A DNA stretch of 64,000 nucleotides from G963422565 sp963422565 (GCA_963422565.1 OY730228.1:930001-994000), one strand, 5' to 3'. Positions 18,077 to 33,487 are shown, numbered from the stretch's first letter. The notes: generated from the letters alone by a model not told the origin. Numbers and translations: made by a program.

Positions 18077-19295
18077 CGCTCTCGGCGTTTTTGCGGGTCT
18101 ATTCGACGATGGCGGCGACGACGCCGGCGCCAACGGTGCGCCCGCCCTCGCGGATCGCGAAACGCAGACCCTCGTCCATCGCTATCGGCACGATCAACTC
18201 CACATCCATCGACACATTGTCCCCCGGCATCACCATCTCCGTCCCCTCCGACAACACCACCTGACCCGTCACATCCGTCGTCCGAAAATAAAACTGCGGA
18301 CGGTACTTCGTGAAAAACGGCGTGTGACGACCACCCTCCTCCTTCGTCAATATATACGCCTCAGCCTTGAAACGCGTGTGCGGCGTGATCGACCCCGGCC
18401 TCGCCAACACCTGACCACGCTCAACATCCGTCCGACCAACCCCACGAAGAAGACACCCAACATTGTCCCCAGCCTCACCCGAATCCAACAACTTCCGAAA
18501 CATCTCAACACCCGTCACCACCGTCCGAGACGTCTCCTTCAAACCAACAATCTCCACATCCTCCCCAACCTTGATCGCCCCTCGCTCTATACGACCCGTC
18601 ACAACCGTACCACGACCCGATATCGAAAATACATCCTCAATCGGCATCAAAAAAGACAAATCCTTCGGACGCTCAGGCTGCGGTATATACCCGTCCACCC
18701 GCGACATCAACTCCAATATCGACCCCGACTCCTCCTCACCACCCTCCAACGCACGCAACGCAGAACCCCGCACCACAGGTATGTCGTCACCCGGAAAATC
18801 ATAAATCGACAACAACTCCCGTACCTCCAACTCCACAAGATCCAACAACTCCTCGTCATCCACCTGATCAACCTTGTTCATATATACCACTATCGCCGGT
18901 ACACCCACCTGACGCGCCAACAATATATGCTCCCGAGTCTGCGGCATCGGACCATCCGCCGCAGATACCACCAATATCGCTCCATCCATCTGCGCCGCAC
19001 CCGTAATCATGTTCTTCACATAATCCGCATGACCCGGACAATCCACATGCGCATAATGACGCGCCGACGTCTCGTACTCCACATGCGCCGTCGCAATCGT
19101 TATCCCCCGCGCCTTCTCCTCAGGAGCCTTGTCAATCTCGTCATACGCCGTATACGACGCACCACCAGACTCCGACAACACCTTCGTAATCGCCGCCGTC
19201 AACGTCGTCTTACCATGATCCACATGACCAATCGTACCCACATTGCAGTGCGGCTTCCTACGCTCATACCTCAACTTCGACATCACACAGATTCC
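18077..19295. repeat. 1,219-bp direct repeat containing tuf, copy 1
   Basis: By eye this block is identical, at a constant offset of 16,300 bases, to 34377-35595. Identity covers the whole tuf gene, 22 bases after its stop and 12 bases before its ATG, and ends sharply on both sides. This is the pattern expected from gene conversion between two tuf copies. Confidence 0.9.
18099..19283 (-). CDS. tuf: Elongation factor Tu, copy 1 (aberrant codon use)
   Basis: EF-Tu delivers aminoacyl-tRNA to the ribosome. The 394-residue product has the G1 motif GHVDHGKT, DCPGH and NKVD, and domains 2 and 3 are complete. I use the ATG at 19283 rather than the GTG one codon before. The DNA is unlike its neighbours: 24 of 28 Leu codons are TTG, 11 Ile codons are ATA, and codons ending in C are nearly absent, while the last 26 codons return to the normal C-rich use of the genome. 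The gene and short flanks are identical to 34377-35595. Expression would be with rpsL-rpsG-fusA upstream. Confidence 0.97.
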   Translation of the reverse strand: MSKLRYERRKPHCNVGTIGHVDHGKTTLTAAITKVLSESGGASYTAYDEIDKAPEEKARGITIATAHVEYETSARHYAHVDCPGHADYVKNMITGAAQMDGAILVVSAADGPMPQTREHILLARQVGVPAIVVYMNKVDQVDDEELLDLVELEVRELLSIYDFPGDDIPVVRGSALRALEGGEEESGSILELMSRVDGYIPQPERPKDLSFLMPIEDVFSISGRGTVVTGRIERGAIKVGEDVEIVGLKETSRTVVTGVEMFRKLLDSGEAGDNVGCLLRGVGRTDVERGQVLARPGSITPHTRFKAEAYILTKEEGGRHTPFFTKYRPQFYFRTTDVTGQVVLSEGTEMVMPGDNVSMDVELIVPIAMDEGLRFAIREGGRTVGAGVVAAIVE

Positions 19296-19320
19296 CAGAT
19301 TCGTTCCGATCGACCGCCGG

Positions 19321-21396
<2,076 letters not shown>

Positions 21397-21423
21397 AGCG
21401 CGTTCGTTCTCCCGGGTCCTGCG

Positions 21424-21894
21424 CTACCAGCGGTAGTGGGAGAAGGCCTTGTTGGCCTCCGCCATGCGGTGGATGTCTTCGCGCTTCTTGACCGCCGCGC
21501 CCCGCCCGTTGGCCGCGTCCTGCAGCTCGTTGGACAGCCGGTCCGCCATCGTGAACTCGGACCGCTTTCGCGCGCTGTCGATGATCCATCGGATGGCGAG
21601 CGCCTGGCGCCGCGTCTGGCGCACCTCGATCGGCACCTGATAGGTGGCGCCGCCGACTCGGCGGGAGCGCACCTCGACCATCGGCTTCACGTTGTCGAGC
21701 GCCTCGTGGAACACGCGAACCCCGTCCTGCCCGCCGCGCCGATCGATCGTCTCGAGCGCGCCGTAGACGATCCGCTCGGCCACGGACTTCTTCCCCTGAA
21801 GCATCAGGCAATTCATGAACTTTGCGAGGACCACATCGCCGTATTTGGCGTCGGGGAGCACGTCCCGCTTCTCTGCGGCGCGGCGTCTGGGCAT
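21424..21894 (-). CDS. rpsG: 30S ribosomal protein S7
   Basis: S7 organises the 3' major domain of 16S rRNA and represses the str operon in E. coli. The start MPRRRAAEKRDVLPDAKYG at 21894 gives 156 residues; the longer open frame upstream runs through rpsL in another frame. The family segments KFMNCLMLQGKKSVAE and the end ANKAFSHYRW are present. Confidence 0.98.
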   Translation of the reverse strand: MPRRRAAEKRDVLPDAKYGDVVLAKFMNCLMLQGKKSVAERIVYGALETIDRRGGQDGVRVFHEALDNVKPMVEVRSRRVGGATYQVPIEVRQTRRQALAIRWIIDSARKRSEFTMADRLSNELQDAANGRGAAVKKREDIHRMAEANKAFSHYRW

Positions 21895-21932
21895 CCCGGC
21901 TCCTCCTCGGCTCTCGACTGCGGCGCGGCGGC

Positions 21933-22304
21933 CTATTTGGGCCGCTTGGTGCCGTATTTGGAACGCCGCTGTCGGCGGTCGGCGACGCCCCGCGTGTCGA
22001 GCTTGCCGCGGATGACGTGATAGCGGACGCCTGGCAGATCCTTCACCCGGCCGCCGCGGATCATCACCACGGAATGCTCCTGCAGCTCGTGGCCCTCGCC
22101 CGGGATGTAGCTCGTGACCTCGAACCCGTTCGTGAGCCGTACCCGGGCGACCTTGCGCAGCGCCGAGTTGGGCTTCTTCGGCGTCGTCGTGTACACGCGG
22201 GTGCACACACCGCGCTTCTGCGGACAGCCTTGCATGGCGGGCACCTTGTTGCGCGCCACCTCGGGCTTCCTCGGTTTGCGGATCAACTGGTTGATCGTCG
22301 GCAC
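21933..22304 (-). CDS. rpsL: 30S ribosomal protein S12
   Basis: S12 controls decoding accuracy and is the streptomycin target protein. The start is the GTG at 22304, preceded by a GAGAGGAAAC Shine-Dalgarno sequence, giving MPTINQLIRKPR and 123 residues. The codons in-frame upstream do not resemble S12. Lys43 and Lys44 in TTPKKPNSALRKV and the Lys in RGGRVKDLPGVRYH are unchanged, so no classic streptomycin-resistance substitution is seen. Confidence 0.97.
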   Translation of the reverse strand: MPTINQLIRKPRKPEVARNKVPAMQGCPQKRGVCTRVYTTTPKKPNSALRKVARVRLTNGFEVTSYIPGEGHELQEHSVVMIRGGRVKDLPGVRYHVIRGKLDTRGVADRRQRRSKYGTKRPK

Positions 22305-22329
22305 GCCGTTTCCTCTCGCAATGGCCAAA

Positions 22330-22356
22330 CGCGGCGACGCGAACCCGCTCGCCGCG
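22330..22356 (-). promoter_or_regulatory. Leader hairpin upstream of rpsL
   Basis: Perfect 8-bp arms CGCGGCGA and TCGCCGCG enclose an 11-base loop, 26 bases before the rpsL start codon in the str leader. It is not a terminator, as no T-run follows. A role as an S7- or S12-binding control element is possible but not shown. Confidence 0.4.
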
Positions 22357-22456
22357 GCTCGGTAGGCGCGCGGACGCGCCGCGTCATATTGTCGTCCCAG
22401 CTCAGATGGGCGCTGCGTCTAGGCCGCCCTACCGCCAGCACCCGAAATGAGCGCGC

Positions 22457-22485
22457 AATATATGGAGGCCCCCGATCCCCGTCAA
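22457..22485 (-). promoter_or_regulatory. Sigma70-type promoter of the str-S10 superoperon
   Basis: On the minus strand, -35 TTGACG (22480-22485) and -10 TATATT (22457-22462) are spaced by exactly 17 bases; both are close to consensus in a very GC-rich context. Transcription would start near 22450, giving a leader of about 145 bases to rpsL. It is the best promoter match in the window next to the one at 35900-35928. Confidence 0.82.
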
Positions 22486-22520
22486 CAGGGTATTCGCTTT
22501 CATTCCGGTTCCGGCCGACC

Positions 22521-22588
22521 CTCTCCCTCAAGAGGGGAGTTCACGCATGCCCGCCCCTGCCCCCTTGAGGGGGAAGGGGGAAGGGGCG
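22521..22588. repeat. C/G-rich hairpin repeat, copy C (double)
   Basis: A first hairpin with a CTCAAG core lies at 22521-22539. A second, larger one spans 22552-22588, with outer arms CGCCCC/GGGGCG and an inner CCCCCTTGAGGGGG motif, the reverse complement of the core of copy A. Confidence 0.6.
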
Positions 22589-22638
22589 GGGGGACCCTTG
22601 TCGGCCTATGCCCGGTTCCGGGTCGAAGCGTTCGACGC

Positions 22639-22663
22639 GACGGCGGCAAAGGAGCCCGCCGTC
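22639..22663 (-). terminator. Possible terminator hairpin downstream of rpoC
   Basis: Eight-bp perfect arms GACGGCGG and CCGCCGTC enclose a 9-base loop about 50 bases after the rpoC stop. No T-run follows on the minus strand, so it is at best an atypical or Rho-assisted terminator. Confidence 0.35.
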
Positions 22664-22713
22664 AGGCCTTGCGCAACGGCGGCGCCCGGAGCCGTAGAAC
22701 CCCGCCCGATCGC

Positions 22714-26895
<4,182 letters not shown>

Positions 26896-26965
26896 GAAAT
26901 CACCCTTTCGGTTGGCCGCGGGCGGGAGACGCAGACCGGCGGCGCCCCGCCGGCATGGGCTGCGA

Positions 26966-29900
26966 TCACGATCGCTGGTTCAGCTCGACGTTGAGGCAAA
27001 GAGACTTGAGTTCCTTGACCAGCACGTTGAAGGATTCCGGAATCCCGGCTTCGAACGTGTCGTCGCCACGCACGATCGACTCGTAGACCTTGGTCCGCCC
27101 CGAAACATCGTCGGATTTGACAGTCAGCATCTCCTGGAGCGTGTAGGCCGCGCCGTAGGCTTCGAGCGCCCAGACCTCCATCTCGCCGAAGCGCTGTCCG
27201 CCGAACTGCGCCTTGCCTCCCAGGGGCTGCTGGGTCACCAGGCTGTAAGGGCCGATCGACCGGGCGTGGATCTTGTCGTCCACAAGGTGATGCAACTTGA
27301 GCATGTAGATGTAGCCGACGGTCACGCTGCGATCGAAGGGCTCGCCGGTGCGGCCGTCCCAAAGCCGGACCTGGCCCGAAGCATCGAGCCCGGCCTGGTC
27401 GAGCATCCGGACGACATCGCGTTCGCGCGCCCCGTCGAATACCGGGGTCGCCATGGGAACGCCGCCGCGCAGAGCCTGGCCGAGATCGATGACCTGCGCG
27501 TCGTCGAGGCCGGACAGAGTCCGATCATAGGCGGCATCCCCGTAGATCTCCTTGAGATAGCCGCGGATCGAATCGACCCGGCCGTCCTCCAGCATATCGT
27601 CGAGGAGCTCCCCGATCCGCAGGCCGAGCCCGGCGGCGGCCCAGCCCAGATGGGTCTCGAGTATCTGCCCGATATTCATCCGCGACGGCACGCCGAGCGG
27701 GTTTAGCAAGAGGTCGACCGGGGTGCCGTCTTCGAGATGGGGCATGTCCTCCATCGGCACGATCTTAGAGATCACGCCCTTGTTGCCATGGCGCCCGGCC
27801 ATCTTGTCGCCCGGCTGGAGCTTGCGCTTCACGGCGACATAGACCTTGACCATCTTCATGACACCGGGCAGCAGCTCGTCGCCCGCCTGCAGCTTCTCGA
27901 CCTTGTTCTCGAAGCGGGCGTTGAGCCGCTTCTCACTCTCGGTGAACTGCTTGCGAAGCTCCTCCACGTCGGCGGCGACATCTTCGGCCTCGACCACGAA
28001 CTGGCCGAGCTGGCGGGCGGTGAACCCGTCCAGGACCGCCCGGGTCAGCCGCGTCCCCGCGGCGAGCTTCTTGGAACCGCCGACGATGACGCAGTCGGCC
28101 AGAAGATCTCTGAGCCGGGCGAGATAGCTGCGCTCCAGGATCGCCAACTCGTCGTCGCGGTCCTTGGCGAGACGCTCGATCTCCTGCCGCTCGATGGCGA
28201 GCGCCCGCTCGTCCTTGTCGACGCCGCGCCGCGAGAACACCCGCACATCGACGACCGTGCCGTTGACTCCCGGCGGCAAGCGCAGCGAGGTGTCGCGAAC
28301 ATCCGAGGCCTTCTCCCCGAAGATCGCCCGGAGCAGCTTCTCCTCGGGCGTCATCGGGCTCTCGCCCTTGGGCGTCACCTTGCCGACCAGGACATCGCCG
28401 GGGTTCACCTCGGCGCCGATATAGACGATGCCCGCCTCGTCCAGATTCTTCAGCGATTCCTCGCCGACATTCGGGATGTCGCGAGTGATCTCCTCCTGGC
28501 CCAGCTTGGTGTCCCGGGCCATCACGTTGAACTCCTCGATATGGATCGAGGTGAAGATATCGTCGCGGGCGATGCGTTCGGAGATGAGGATCGAATCCTC
28601 GAAATTGTAACCCTGCCAGGGCATGAACGCGACCAGCACGTTGCGGCCGAGCGCCAATTCGCCGAGCTGGGTCGACGGCCCGTCGGCGATGATGTCGTTG
28701 GCGGCGACCCGGTCCCCGACCCGGACCAGAGGCCGCTGGGTGATGCAGGTGTTCTGGTTCGACCGCTGGAATTTCAGGAGATTGTAGATGTCAACCCCGG
28801 GTACCGAGAGCGAGGTCTCCTCGGTCGCCCGAACGACGATTCGCGTGCCGTCGACCTGGTCGACCACGCCGCCGCGCCGGGCGACGATCGTCGCCGCCGA
28901 CCCCCGCGCGACCGCCTCTCCATCCCGGTGCCGACCAGCGGCGCCTCGGACCGGATCAGCGGCACGGCCTGGCGCTGCATGTTGGAGCCCATCAGCGCGC
29001 GGTTGGCGTCGTCGTTCTCGAGGAACGGGATCAGCGCGGCCGCCACCGACACAAGCTGCTTGGGCGAAACGTCGATGTAATCGACGCTGTGGGGCAGCGA
29101 GACGACGAACTCGCCGCCGCGGCGGCAGCTCACGAGATCGTCGGTGAAGCGCCGGTTCTCGTCGAGGCTCGCATTGGCCTGAGCGATGGTGTACCGGCCC
29201 TCATCGATCGCCGACAAGTAATGGACCTCGTCGGTGACGACGCCGTCCGCGACCCTGCGATAGGGCGTTTCGATGAATCCGTAAGGATTGACCCGCGCAT
29301 AGGTCGCGAGCGAGTTGATCAGCCCGATATTGGGACCCTCGGGGGTCTCGACCGGGCAGATCCGGCCGTAATGGGTCGGGTGGACATCGCGGACTTCGAA
29401 CCCGGCTCGCTCCCGCGTGAGGCCGCCCGGGCCCAGCGCCGACAGGCGCCGCTTGTGGGTGATCTCGGACAGCGGATTGGTCTGGTCCATGAACTGGGAG
29501 AGCTGCGAGGACCCGAAGAACTCCCGGACGGCGGCGGCCGCCGGCTTCGCGTTGATGAGATCGTGCGGCATCACCGAGTCGAGCTCGACGCTGCCCATGC
29601 GCTCGCGAATCGCCCGCTCCATACGCAACAGACCGACCCGGTACTGGTTCTCCATCAGCTCGCCCACCGAGCGCACGCGCCGGTTGCCGAGATGGTCGAT
29701 ATCGTCGACCTCGCCGACGCCGTCCCTGAGCCGCAGCAATATGCGCACCACCGCGAGGATATCCTGCTTGCGCAGGATGCGGACCGAATCCTCGGACTCG
29801 GTCCCGAGTCTGGCATTCATCTTCACCCGGCCGACCGCCGAGAGATCGTAGCGCTCGGAATCGAAGAACAGGCCGTGGAACATCGCCTCGGCGCTATCAA

Positions 29901-31119
29901 GCGTCGGCGGCTCGCCCGGGCGCATCACCCGGTAGATGTCCATCAACGCGTCCTCGCGCGTGCGGTTCCGGTCCGCCGCCAGGGTGTTGCGGATATGCGG
30001 CCCGACGGTCACGTGATCGATCGCCAGGGTCTTCAGCTCGGTCACTCCCGCGGCCTTCAGCTTCGCCAACATGTCCTCGGCGATCTCGGCGCCGCAGTCG
30101 AAATGAATCTCGCCGGTCTCGCCGTCGACGACATCCTCGGCGAGATACTGGCCGATCAGCTCTTCATCGGAGACCAGAAGATCCGCGACCCCGGCCTCTC
30201 GCAGCCGGCCCTCGAGCGCCTCGGTCACCATGCGGCCGGCCTTCGCCACCACCTCGCCGCTGGCCGCATCGATCAGATCCGCGGGCAGCTTGGAGCCGCG
30301 GAACCGCTCCAGGTCGAGCGGGGTGCGCCAACCTTGGACGATGCGCTCATGGCGCACCGTATCGTAGAAACAGGCGAGGATTTCGGCGGCCGACATGCCG
30401 CGATACTCCTCCGGAGCGAGCTCCTCCCCCGCCTCCAGACGTTCTTCGGTTTTCGCGGAAGCGAGGGCGAGCAGGAGAGTCGTCGCGGGCAGCTTGCGCC
30501 TCCTGTCGATGCGCACATGGACGATGTCCTTCGCATCGAACTCGAAATCGAGCCAGGAGCCGCGATAAGGAATGACCCGCGCCGCGAACAGCAGCTTGCC
30601 CGACGAATGGGTCTTGCCCTTGTCGTGGTCGAAGAAGACGCCCGGCGAACGGTGCATCTGCGAGACGATCACCCGTTCGGTGCCGTTGACGATGAACGTG
30701 CCGTGGTTCGTCATCAGCGGCATGTCGCCCATATAGACATCCTGCTCCTTGATGTCGCGGACCGACCGCGCGCCGGTATCCGCGTCGACGTCGAACACCA
30801 CCAACCGCAGCGTCACCCGCAGCGGCGCCGCGTAGGTAATGTCGCGCTGCTGGCACTCGTCGACATCGTATTTGGGTACATCGAGCTCGTACTTGACGAA
30901 TTCGAGAATGCCTTTCTCCGAGAAGTCCGAGATCGGGAAGACGGACTGAAACACCTCCTGCAGACCGACCCCGTCCCGTTCTTCCGGGTTCGCGTCGATC
31001 TGGAGGAACTTGTCGTAGGATGTCTTCTGCACCTCGATCAGGTTGGGCATCTCGGCGACCGCCTGGATGCGCCCGAACTCCTTGCGGACGCGCTTGCGCC
31101 CCGTGAGTGACTGAGCCAT
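26966..31119 (-). CDS. rpoB: DNA-directed RNA polymerase beta subunit, frame broken once
   Basis: RpoB is the other catalytic subunit of RNA polymerase. The first frame runs from the ATG at 31119 (MAQSLTGRKR) to codon 735 in GTGMER; there the coding strand reads ATGGAGAGGCGGTCGCG, where one more G (AGG GCG) restores the family sequence GMERAVA. The second frame then runs to the stop at 26966. With the base restored the protein is 1384 residues, the normal alphaproteobacterial length. The rifampicin region (GSSQLSQFMDQTNPLSEITH) shows no resistance substitution. A real loss is not credible for an essential gene, so a sequencing or assembly deletion near 28915 is the simplest reading. Confidence 0.93.
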
Positions 31120-31181
31120 CGTCAACCTTTCGATCCGATACGCGCCGGCGTCGGCCAGCAGGCCGCCGAGCAGCGCCGAAG

Positions 31182-31210
31182 CGACCGGCGGCGCGGCGCG
31201 CCGCCGGTCG
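31182..31210 (-). promoter_or_regulatory. Strong hairpin in the rplL-rpoB gap
   Basis: A near-perfect palindrome: arms CGACCGGCGGCG and CGCCGCCGGTCG around a five-base loop, in the 175-base gap between rplL and rpoB. In E. coli this gap holds a partial terminator and an RNase III site that lower rpoBC expression relative to rplJL; the position suggests the same job here. No T-run follows. Confidence 0.6.
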
Positions 31211-31294
31211 TCCGAACATGGATGGACCGCGCTCGCCCGCCGCTATGGCGGATCGACGGCGGAGCGCAGCATCGGGCGGCCACGCCGCCCGGGG

Positions 31295-31672
31295 CTATTT
31301 GATCTCGACGGCAGCGCCCGCGTCCTCGAGCTTCTTGCGCAGCCCGGCCGCCTCGTCCTTGTCGACGCCCTCCTTGATCGGCTTGGGCACGCCCTCTACG
31401 AGATCCTTCGCCTCCTTGAGACCGAGCCCGGTAATCGCCCGGACCTCCTTGATGACATTGATCTTCTTCTCGCCGAAGGAAGTCAGGATGACGTCGAACT
31501 CGGTCTGCTCCTCCTGTTCGGCCCCGGCGGCGTCGGGGCCTGCGGCAGCGATGGCGACCGGCGCGGCCGCGCTCACGCCCCATTTCTCTTCCAGCATCTT
31601 GGATAGCTCCGACGCCTCGATCACGGTGAGTTTCGAGAGGTCGTCGACGAGTTGTTCGAGATTGGCGGACAT
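31295..31672 (-). CDS. rplL: 50S ribosomal protein L7/L12
   Basis: L7/L12 forms the stalk that recruits translation factors. The 125-residue protein has the N-terminal dimerisation helix region, an Ala-rich hinge (about 38-52) and the C-terminal domain with EKKINVIKEVRAITGLGLKEAKDLVE. It follows rplJ by 39 bases. Confidence 0.98.
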   Translation of the reverse strand: MSANLEQLVDDLSKLTVIEASELSKMLEEKWGVSAAAPVAIAAAGPDAAGAEQEEQTEFDVILTSFGEKKINVIKEVRAITGLGLKEAKDLVEGVPKPIKEGVDKDEAAGLRKKLEDAGAAVEIK

Positions 31673-31711
31673 CGGTTGCGGTCTCCCTGCTTTCGGTCTT
31701 TCGGCGGCCTG

Positions 31712-32227
31712 CTAGGCCGCATCCTTCTCGGCGAAGGCGGCCAGGACACGGGCGACCTGCCCGGCCGGCGCCTGGAGCACCCCGGCGACGCGCGTCGCCG
31801 GGGCCTGGACGAGTCCGATCAGCCTCCCGCGCAGCTCGTCGAGCGACGGCAGTTTGGCCAGCGTCGTCACTGCGCCGGCGTCGAGGACCTGCGCACCGAC
31901 GGCGCCGCCGACGATCTCGAGCTCCCGGTTCTTTTCCGAGAACTCGACCGCGACCCGCGCCGCGGCGACCGGATCGGACGAGCAGGCGACCGCGGTGGGC
32001 CCGACAAACAGGCCGGAAAGCGCCTCGAACGGCGTACCCTTCAGCGCGAGCCTTGTCAGGCGGTTCTTCGTAACCCTGTAGCGCGCCCCGGCGTCGCGCA
32101 TCCTGCGGCGGAGCTCTGTCGCCTGCGCCACCTTGAGCCCGACCGGGCGCGCGATCACGACCAGCGTGGTCTCACAAAACAGGGCGTTGAGCCCGGAGAC
32201 CGCCTCTTCCTTCTGCCTTCGATCCAA
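31712..32227 (-). CDS. rplJ: 50S ribosomal protein L10
   Basis: L10 anchors the L7/L12 stalk. The family N-terminus (MDRRQKEEAVSGLNALF) requires the TTG at 32227 as start; an AAGGGGAC Shine-Dalgarno sequence lies 9 bases upstream. An ATG 15 codons earlier would add a stretch unlike L10. The result is 171 residues with the conserved RVTKNRLTRLALKGTPFE. Confidence 0.94.
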   Translation of the reverse strand: MDRRQKEEAVSGLNALFCETTLVVIARPVGLKVAQATELRRRMRDAGARYRVTKNRLTRLALKGTPFEALSGLFVGPTAVACSSDPVAAARVAVEFSEKNRELEIVGGAVGAQVLDAGAVTTLAKLPSLDELRGRLIGLVQAPATRVAGVLQAPAGQVARVLAAFAEKDAA

Positions 32228-32319
32228 GCTTCCGTCCCCTTGTCGAACCGCGCGGCGCGAGCCGCCGGTCATGTTTCGGCCCGCACCCCGCCGCCGGTCG
32301 CCCGCCGTCCCGGCCCGCC
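32228..32319 (-). promoter_or_regulatory. Short leader between rplA and rplJ
   Basis: This 92-base spacer is GC-rich, with a small hairpin (GCGGC/GCCGC around a TCGC loop). In other bacteria the L10-L12 complex binds the rplJ leader to repress translation; position is the main argument here and no defined L10 leader fold could be confirmed by eye. Confidence 0.3.
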
Positions 32320-33035
32320 CTAGCCGCCCGAAGTCGCCCCGCCGCCGACCACGCTCTGGACATCGAGCCTCAGCCCCGGCCCCATCGAGGAGGACAGGGA
32401 CATGCGCTTCATATAGTCCCCTTCGCGCCCGACGGCTTGGCCCGGTTGACCGCGTCGGCGAGCGCCCGAACGTTCTCCACCAATTGATCCTCAGCAAAGC
32501 TCGCCTTGCCCACGCCGGCATGAATGAGCCCCGCCTTCTCCACCCGAAACTCGACCTGGCCGGCGAGCGCCGCGCGCACCGCCCCGGCCACGTCCTGGGT
32601 GACCGTGCCGAGTCTCGGGTTGGGCATCAGCCCGCGCGGGCCGAGGATCTTCCCGAGCCGCCCGACCACGGCCATCATGTCCGGCGTCGCGACGCAGCGG
32701 TCGAACGCGATCGTCCCGCCCCGGATTGTCTCGGCGAGGTCCTCCGCGCCGACGACGGCGGCCCCGGCGGCGCCGGCTTCCTCCGCCTTGTCGCCGCGCG
32801 CGAACACCGCCACCCGCACCTTCTTGCCGGTGCCGTGAGGCAGCACCGCCATGCCGCGCACCATCTGGTCCGCATGTCGGGGATCGACTCCGAGGCCCAT
32901 CGAGAAGTCGATCGTCTCGTCGAACTTCGCGGAGGCCCGATCCTTGATCATCCGCACCGCGTCGCCCAGCGGGTAGAGCGCCTCTCGCTCGATTCCCTCG
33001 TAGGCGGCCTTGAGTCGCCTGCCCTTCTTCGCCAT
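32320..33035 (-). CDS. rplA: 50S ribosomal protein L1, frame broken near the end
   Basis: L1 forms the stalk that moves E-site tRNA and represses the rplKA mRNA. The open frame from 33035 stops after 208 residues at GAKGTI (TGA at 32409-32411). The bases read ACTATATGAAG; with one more T (ACT TAT ATG AAG) the frame continues as YMKRMSLSSSMGPGLRLD to the stop at 32320, which is exactly the conserved L1 C-terminus and gives 238 residues. I therefore annotate the full gene with a one-base deletion near 32414, most likely a sequence error. Confidence 0.9.
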
Positions 33036-33042
33036 ATCCGAA

Positions 33043-33471
33043 TCACTCCATGACGCGCACGCCCATCGAACGGGCGGTGCCGGCCAGCATGTCTACCGCC
33101 GAATCGATGTCGTTGGCGTTGAGGTCGGCCATCTTGATCTCGGCGATCTCGCGCAGCTGCGCCGCGCGGATGGCACCAACGGTCTCGCGGCCGGGGGTTT
33201 GCGCGCCCTTGTCGAGCCGCGCCGCCCGCTTGATGAGAAAGGAGGCCGGCGGAGTCTTGGTCTCGAACGAAAAGGACTTGTCGGCATAGACCGTGATCAC
33301 CGTCGGGATCGGCACCCCCTGCTCCTGGCCCTGGGTGTGGGCGTTGAACGCCTTGCAGAACCCCATGATGTTCACGCCCTGCTGGCCCAGCGCCGGACCG
33401 ATCGGCGGCGACGGGTTCGCCTGACCCGCGGGAACCTGCAGCTTCACATAGGCCGATATCTTCTTCGCCAT
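33043..33471 (-). CDS. rplK: 50S ribosomal protein L11
   Basis: L11 is at the GTPase-associated centre. The 142-residue protein has the proline-rich PAGQANPSPPIGPALGQQGVN region and the C-terminal RNA-binding domain ending MGVRVME. It follows nusG by 16 bases. Confidence 0.98.
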   Translation of the reverse strand: MAKKISAYVKLQVPAGQANPSPPIGPALGQQGVNIMGFCKAFNAHTQGQEQGVPIPTVITVYADKSFSFETKTPPASFLIKRAARLDKGAQTPGRETVGAIRAAQLREIAEIKMADLNANDIDSAVDMLAGTARSMGVRVME

Positions 33472-33487
33472 CTTCCCGCTACCGCCC

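Larger units (their letters stand above)
22305..22713. other. Long gap between rpoC and rpsL
   Basis: No gene is supported in these 409 bases. From the rpoC side it holds a GC-rich hairpin (22639-22663), the C/G-rich repeat copy C (22521-22588), a strong promoter (22457-22485) and a leader of about 145 bases with a stable hairpin just before rpsL. It separates the rpoBC operon from the str-S10 superoperon. Confidence 0.7.

Noticed and set aside
28774..28917. The extended tail of the first rpoB frame as a genuine alternative C-terminus
   Set aside because: The tail is Arg/Ser-rich without resemblance to RpoB, whereas the other frame resumes the family sequence at exactly the next residue.
28905..28925. 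Programmed ribosomal frameshift in rpoB
   Set aside because: No slippery heptamer of the usual kind nor a matching downstream pseudoknot was recognised, and no such case is known for rpoB in this group.
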